From Christiangramia sp. (GTDB lineage: Bacteria > Bacteroidota > Bacteroidia > Flavobacteriales > Flavobacteriaceae): a stretch of DNA of 64,000 nt. A program made the translations under genes and the position numbers. The notes under the pieces are model-generated. The model was not told where the DNA came from and did no database searches. It was given only the letters and a program-made list of their open reading frames with translations. The DNA lies in NCBI RefSeq assembly GCF_029937855.1, contig NZ_JAPYPC010000017.1, positions 1 to 64,000 of the forward strand, given 5' to 3'. Below are positions 60,139-64,000 of the stretch, one piece after another (the first letter of the stretch is position 1; every line of letters starts with the position of its first letter).

Positions 60139-60173
60139 CTAAAAGCGCCGCCATTACTTGACGGCGCTTTTAG
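60139..60173 (-). terminator. Hairpin between DUF4402 subunit genes B and C
   Basis: Perfect 12-base arms CTAAAAGCGCCG (60139-60150) and CGGCGCTTTTAG (60162-60173) with an 11-base loop. It lies 16 bases past the stop of subunit B on the minus strand. The U-tract is short, so it may be a partial terminator or a 3'-end stabiliser that raises subunit B mRNA over the downstream genes. Confidence 0.65.
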
Positions 60174-60189
60174 ATTTATATTTATAATC

Positions 60190-60696
60190 TTATTCGTAGG
60201 ATACAGTAACCGTAACTTTACCTGTATAAATCCCAACTGCCTGTGTGGAAGGAACTGTTAATCTACCTCCAACTTTAAACGAAGATGCAGTATTTCCACT
60301 TGCATTGATATTTGTGGTTAATTGATCTAAGGTCATTGTAGATCCACCAGTTTCCTCAGGGGCGTCTGTAACAGCAACTGTTACCCCATAAGTAGCATCA
60401 GCATCTTTTGAAACTGTAAATACCGGTAACCCAAAAGTAGATAGGGAAGTGATCTCCATATCAGTTGCAGAGAAATTTCTACTATCATCAGCCGGATTAA
60501 TCGTTACAATACCAGAACCGGTTTCAGGAGTTGTAAATGAACCAAAGTCGAGTTTGCCACTGGATGTTATGGAGATTGGTTTAACAATTTCAGCATTTAC
60601 ATCAGCAGTGCCGTCAACTGAAGTTTGGGCAAATGAATTTCCTGTTACAGCAAGTAAGGCAATTAAAATAATTTTTTTCATGTTGGTAGGTTTCAT
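60190..60696 (-). CDS. DUF4402 pilin-like subunit B (likely major subunit)
   Basis: A 168-residue exported subunit (KKIILIALLAVTGNSFAQ signal). The mature start TSVDGTADVNAEIVKPISI has the donor-strand look; GKLDFGSFTTPETGSGIVTI and PADDSRNFSATDMEI follow; it ends AVGIYTGKVTVTVSYE. It is flanked by a hairpin on the 3' side and by 189 bases upstream, so it may be transcribed alone and strongly, as major pilins often are. A start at the second Met (60681) is equally possible and gives a standard signal peptide. Confidence 0.82.
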   Translation of the reverse strand: MKPTNMKKIILIALLAVTGNSFAQTSVDGTADVNAEIVKPISITSSGKLDFGSFTTPETGSGIVTINPADDSRNFSATDMEITSLSTFGLPVFTVSKDADATYGVTVAVTDAPEETGGSTMTLDQLTTNINASGNTASSFKVGGRLTVPSTQAVGIYTGKVTVTVSYE

Positions 60697-60788
60697 AGAT
60701 TTTGTTAGCGATGGTAAAGATGGGCTTGTGTGATTGACTTCACCAAAACTTTTCGCTGAGAGGTTATTAATAATCGTTAAAATGCGAG

Positions 60789-60804
60789 AAGTTGTCGATA
60801 ACTT
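60789..60804. promoter_or_regulatory. 16-base near-palindrome upstream of subunit B
   Basis: AAGTT-GTCGAT-AACTT pairs at 7 of 8 positions. It lies about 95 bases before subunit B on the minus strand, in the control region; a regulator site is possible. Confidence 0.3.
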
Positions 60805-60885
60805 GTATTGAAATATGCTAAGACCTGAAAATCTGAAAAAAAGATCCCAGAAAATAAATGAAGGTGAATACTTACAAGTCTTAAT

Positions 60886-61392
60886 TCAATTATAACTCAC
60901 CATGATTTCAATGGGAGAAGACGAGGTATAAATCCCTGGTTTTTGTCCTGGGTCAATCTCGAGGGTAGCGCCCACGCTAATAATTTGAGAATCTGTATTT
61001 AAAGTGGAAGAAAGCGAACTTGCTGTAAAATCTTTAATTATAATTCTATCTGAACCATTTCTCATGCTAAAAGAGCCTCTGGGAACATTGATATTATACG
61101 AATACCCATTTTGTCCTTTCACTTCAAATTCGGCTGCTGAAACATTCGTTGCATTAGCCAGGCTTACATTCCCGTTAATGCTTCGAGTGTGATCGGGATT
61201 TAAAATTACAGAACCCCCCATACCAGCATCGATACTTGCAAAATTCATATTTGAAGTAGTTTTTAGAGAAATAGGTTCAATTATATTTACCGAGGCTGTA
61301 AAAGATGCAGAAGCACTATGCTGCCCAATTCCTTTTGTAGCGATCAAAAGGAACAGAGAACTTATGAGAATATGTTTGATGAAATCCTGCAT
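60886..61392 (-). CDS. DUF4402 pilin-like subunit A
   Basis: A 168-residue exported subunit (signal ending ATKGIGQ). The mature start HSASASFTASVNIIEPISL again alternates; NMNFASIDAGMGGSVILNPD and TRSINGNVSL follow; the C terminus is YTSSSPIEIMVSYN with penultimate Tyr. It is the first gene of the locus on the minus strand. It resembles subunit C most closely, so the two may be alternative or minor subunits. Confidence 0.8.
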   Translation of the reverse strand: MQDFIKHILISSLFLLIATKGIGQHSASASFTASVNIIEPISLKTTSNMNFASIDAGMGGSVILNPDHTRSINGNVSLANATNVSAAEFEVKGQNGYSYNINVPRGSFSMRNGSDRIIIKDFTASSLSSTLNTDSQIISVGATLEIDPGQKPGIYTSSSPIEIMVSYN

Positions 61393-61599
61393 AAACTAAA
61401 AGTAAACAATTCTATTTAATTTAAACCGATGAAAAACAAAAAAAAACGATAAAATGCATTTTCCCTTAAATATTTCATTGAATCACAATTCCTACGGTGT
61501 TAAAATTTAATAGGAACGAAAGAGACATCATACATAAAATCTTCTTAAGCAATTGGTTTCAATTTCTTTTTCTAATTTAGACACAAATCTTATTATCTC

Positions 61600-62022
61600 A
61601 TGAAGAATACCTATCAAACAATTTTAAATTTAAGAAATGTAGATCTGGGACTATTGATTTTTAGAATAGCTATTGCATCTCTTATGCTTACTCATGGCTT
61701 TCCTAAGTTAATGGATTTCTTCGGTTCAGATGAAATAAAATTTGGAGACCCCATTGGATTGGGAGAGCAGTTATCTTTTAGTCTGGCCGTCTTTGCTGAG
61801 TTTGTGTGTGCCCTCTTTATTTTATTTGGCTTTTTAACCAGATTTGCAGCTATTCCTATTATAATTACAATGGCTGTAGCGGCTCTCATAGTACATATGC
61901 CTGACGGTTTTGGAAGACAGGAACTGCCATTATTATATATGTTTGGTTTTATTCTTCTTGCCTTTACCGGCGCGGGGAAATATTCTGTGGATTATTTACT
62001 TCAGAATAAAAAGAAGCTTTGA
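61600..62022 (+). CDS. DoxX family membrane protein
   Basis: A 140-residue membrane protein with four hydrophobic helices. The family start is LGLLIFRIAIASLMLTHGFPK, then GEQLSFSLAVFAEFVCALFI, IPIIITMAVAALIVHMPDG and LLYMFGFILLAFTGAGKYS. DoxX proteins are membrane subunits linked to quinone chemistry and redox stress; the activity is not defined. Its stop overlaps the TTG start of the gluconokinase fusion gene by 3 bases, so it belongs to the gluconate operon. Confidence 0.85.
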   Translation: MKNTYQTILNLRNVDLGLLIFRIAIASLMLTHGFPKLMDFFGSDEIKFGDPIGLGEQLSFSLAVFAEFVCALFILFGFLTRFAAIPIIITMAVAALIVHMPDGFGRQELPLLYMFGFILLAFTGAGKYSVDYLLQNKKKL

Positions 62023-63914
62023 GTACAGTCTATATTTTGATGGGTGTAGCCGGGGTTGGTAAGACCACCTTAGGAAAAATGCTGGCAAAGGAACTGTCCT
62101 TATCTTTTTACGATGCAGATGATTTCCATTCTCAATTAAATAAAAATAAGATGAAAGCCGGAACTCCCCTGGATGATAATGATAGGGAATCCTGGTTGAA
62201 CTCCTTATCCATTGCCATTAAAAAGTGGGGTGATTCAAATGGAGCAGTGCTTGCCTGTTCAGCTTTAAAAGAAAAATACAGAAAAATATTATCCCGTAAT
62301 GATGCTGTGAAAATTGAGTGGATCTATTTATATGAAGATTATGAAACAATTGCAAAAAGAATTCAGCAAAGAAAACTTCATTTTTTTGATCCTCTTTTAT
62401 TAAAATCACAATTTGAAATTCTCGAACCACCAACTTATGGAATCACTGTGAAAGTTGAGGCCAATCCAGAGAAATCATTAAAAGAAATTTTGGAAAAGAT
62501 AAAAAGACCAGAAATTGGATTGATAGGCCTTGGTGTTATGGGACAGAGTCTTGCCCTTAATATTGCAGGGAAGGGATATCCCGTTTCAGTATACAACCGG
62601 CAGGCGGGTGAAAAAGAAAAGAATATCGCCCAATTATTCGCTAAATCTCACGCCCATAGATTTCAAATTCCGGCTTATGATGATCTGAAAAAGTTCATTC
62701 TAGGGCTGGAAACTCCACGAAATATTTTGATGATGGTGAAGGCGGGTTTTGCAGTTGATGCTGTTATAGAAGATGTCTTAGCCTTTCTTGAGCCTGGAGA
62801 TCTTATAATGGATGGGGGAAACTCCCATTTTAAAGATACCGAAAGAAGAGCAGAGGCATTAAAAAGTAAAGGAATTAAATATTTAGGAGTAGGAATTTCC
62901 GGAGGGGAAGAGGGCGCTTTAAATGGCCCTTCTATTATGCCAGGAGGGGTTGAAAGCGCATATAACAGAGTGAAACCTGTTCTTGAAGCGATCTCTGCCC
63001 GGGATAAACATGGCGAGCCCTGCTGTGCTTATATAGGTTCGGGAACCTCGGGACATTATGTGAAAATGGTCCACAACGGGATCGAATACGGCGAGATGCA
63101 ACTTATCGCTGAATTTTATTATTTCATGAGATTCTTTCAGCAGAGATCTCCTGAAGATATTTCGGAAATTTTCTCCGAATGGAATGATTCAGAAAGAAGT
63201 TATTTACTGGGAATAACTTATCATATCTTGAAAAAGAAAGAGGCTAACGAGCCTATTATTGATAAAATTCTGGATGTAGCCGGGCAAAAAGGCACTGGCG
63301 GGTGGACTACCAGTTCCGCTCTTGAGTTAGGAGTATCTCTGGATACAATAACTGCTTCGGTAATGGCAAGAAATATTTCCGGGCTTAAAGCTCAAAAAGA
63401 AAAAGCAAAAGATCTTTACAAAGGATTGAATTCAAACAGCGTAGATATTTCCCTGAAAAACCTTTTTGCGGCCTATAAAGCAGCTTCAATAATAAATCAC
63501 TCAATTGGCTTTGAATTATTGCGAATAGCTTCCAAAGAATACAAATGGAATTTGAATCTATCAGAAATTGCCCGCCTCTGGACCAATGGCTGCATCATAA
63601 GATCGTCCTTTATGGAAGAACTTGTGGAAATATTTGGATCTGAAAATGAAGATCATTTGTTACTGCATCCTAGAGTAATAGATCATTTGAATATGCGAAA
63701 ACTCCAATTTATTAATACCGTGGCAGAAATTCAGAAAGCAGGTTGCCCCATGCAGGTTAGTTCAGCGGCTTTGAATTATTTTCTAAATTTTATTAGAGGA
63801 AATACTTCAGCAAATATAATACAGGCGCAGAGGGATTATTTTGGGGCTCATACTTATGAAAGGACGGACAAACCAAGAAGAAATTTTTTTCATACAAACT
63901 GGAATATTAAGTAA
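62019..63914 (+). CDS. Fused gluconokinase / 6-phosphogluconate dehydrogenase
   Basis: A 631-residue fusion of two consecutive enzymes. Residues 1-160 are a GntK-type gluconokinase: P-loop MGVAGVGKTTLGKML, DADDFHSQLNKNKMKAGTPL, LACSALKEKYR. From about 165 follows a 6-phosphogluconate dehydrogenase: GLIGLGVMGQSLALNI, YNRQAGEKEK (Arg-type, NADP), DGGNSHFKDTERR, GISGGEEGALNGPSIMPGG, catalytic KMVHNGIEYGEMQLI, GTGGWTTSSALELGVSL and the C-terminal HTYERTDKPRRNFFHTNW. Gluconate would be phosphorylated and oxidised to ribulose 5-phosphate. The start is TTG (62019), because the first ATG would cut into the P-loop strand. The next gene begins on its last stop base. Confidence 0.93.
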   Translation: MSTVYILMGVAGVGKTTLGKMLAKELSLSFYDADDFHSQLNKNKMKAGTPLDDNDRESWLNSLSIAIKKWGDSNGAVLACSALKEKYRKILSRNDAVKIEWIYLYEDYETIAKRIQQRKLHFFDPLLLKSQFEILEPPTYGITVKVEANPEKSLKEILEKIKRPEIGLIGLGVMGQSLALNIAGKGYPVSVYNRQAGEKEKNIAQLFAKSHAHRFQIPAYDDLKKFILGLETPRNILMMVKAGFAVDAVIEDVLAFLEPGDLIMDGGNSHFKDTERRAEALKSKGIKYLGVGISGGEEGALNGPSIMPGGVESAYNRVKPVLEAISARDKHGEPCCAYIGSGTSGHYVKMVHNGIEYGEMQLIAEFYYFMRFFQQRSPEDISEIFSEWNDSERSYLLGITYHILKKKEANEPIIDKILDVAGQKGTGGWTTSSALELGVSLDTITASVMARNISGLKAQKEKAKDLYKGLNSNSVDISLKNLFAAYKAASIINHSIGFELLRIASKEYKWNLNLSEIARLWTNGCIIRSSFMEELVEIFGSENEDHLLLHPRVIDHLNMRKLQFINTVAEIQKAGCPMQVSSAALNYFLNFIRGNTSANIIQAQRDYFGAHTYERTDKPRRNFFHTNWNIK

Positions 63915-64000
63915 TGGATTTACAGATTTTATTTGCTGTTCTGGCTGGTATTGCCATCCTTTTATTTCTAATATTAAAGCTAAAGATCCAGGCATTTCTC
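63914..64000 (+). CDS. GntP-type gluconate permease, N-terminal part (3' end outside window)
   Basis: ATG at 63914 shares its first base with the stop of the fusion gene, and the frame stays open to the window edge (29 codons). The visible part DLQILFAVLAGIAILLFLI, then LKLKIQAFL, is the N-terminal helix and first loop of GntP-family gluconate:H+ symporters. The position after a gluconokinase domain makes this the uptake step of the operon. Identification rests on a short stretch plus context. Confidence 0.65.
   Translation, partial: MDLQILFAVLAGIAILLFLILKLKIQAFL

Overview
The window reads as a chromosomal segment of an AT-rich marine-type Flavobacteriaceae bacterium (Bacteroidetes), close in style to Gramella/Christiangramia or Salegentibacter; the genus is an inference from gene content only. 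Pointers are a C-terminal type IX secretion (T9SS) sorting domain, Bacteroidetes-type promoters (TTTG-N19-TAnnTTTG), few Shine-Dalgarno sequences, DUF4402 proteins and many families typical of this phylum. No rRNA, tRNA, CRISPR array, prophage or intact insertion sequence was seen.

Layout. 1-8.4 kb: end of hutH, a STAS-like protein, clpC divergent from gyrA, a periplasmic TPR protein and an NlpC/P60 peptidase. 8.4-17.5 kb: thiolase, a PgpH-like 7TM-HD phosphodiesterase, a Gre-like factor, a SatD-like regulator with a DUF3307 membrane protein behind two palindromes, then an aldehyde dehydrogenase/DUF72/NUDIX operon and an acyl-CoA thioesterase. 17.5-26 kb: two MscS channels with an endonuclease/exonuclease/phosphatase protein, galE, a 52-residue YqaE/Pmp3 protein, a VTT protein and two oxidoreductases. 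26-37 kb: FUSC protein, cysE-cysM, a Crp-family regulator, an SF2 helicase with a textbook promoter, DoxX and a class A penicillin-binding protein. 37-38 kb: a 1-kb stretch that looks empty but holds three tandem small peptide genes, two of them paralogues. 38-44 kb: an SdiA-regulated-like protein, an M19 dipeptidase and a three-gene RimK-like ATP-grasp / GCS2 / N-formylglutamate amidohydrolase operon behind a palindrome. 44-53 kb: OsmC, FKBP, a Tat-exported Gfo/Idh/MocA protein, a 3D-domain lipoprotein, a GluR0-like potassium channel, aspartokinase opposite an ACT-like protein, a glycosyltransferase and a second Gre-like factor. 53-61.4 kb: a chaperone-usher-type locus with four DUF4402 subunits, a PapD-like chaperone, an usher and an embedded T9SS-sorted surface protein. 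61.6-64 kb: DoxX, a gluconokinase/6-phosphogluconate dehydrogenase fusion and the start of a GntP permease.

The strongest candidates for under-described biology are the DUF4402 chaperone-usher locus, the amidoligase operon, the tandem small peptides, the SatD/DUF3307 pair, and a MITE-like repeat family of about 70-200 bp with four intergenic copies. All four copies keep the same end towards the stop codon of a neighbouring gene.
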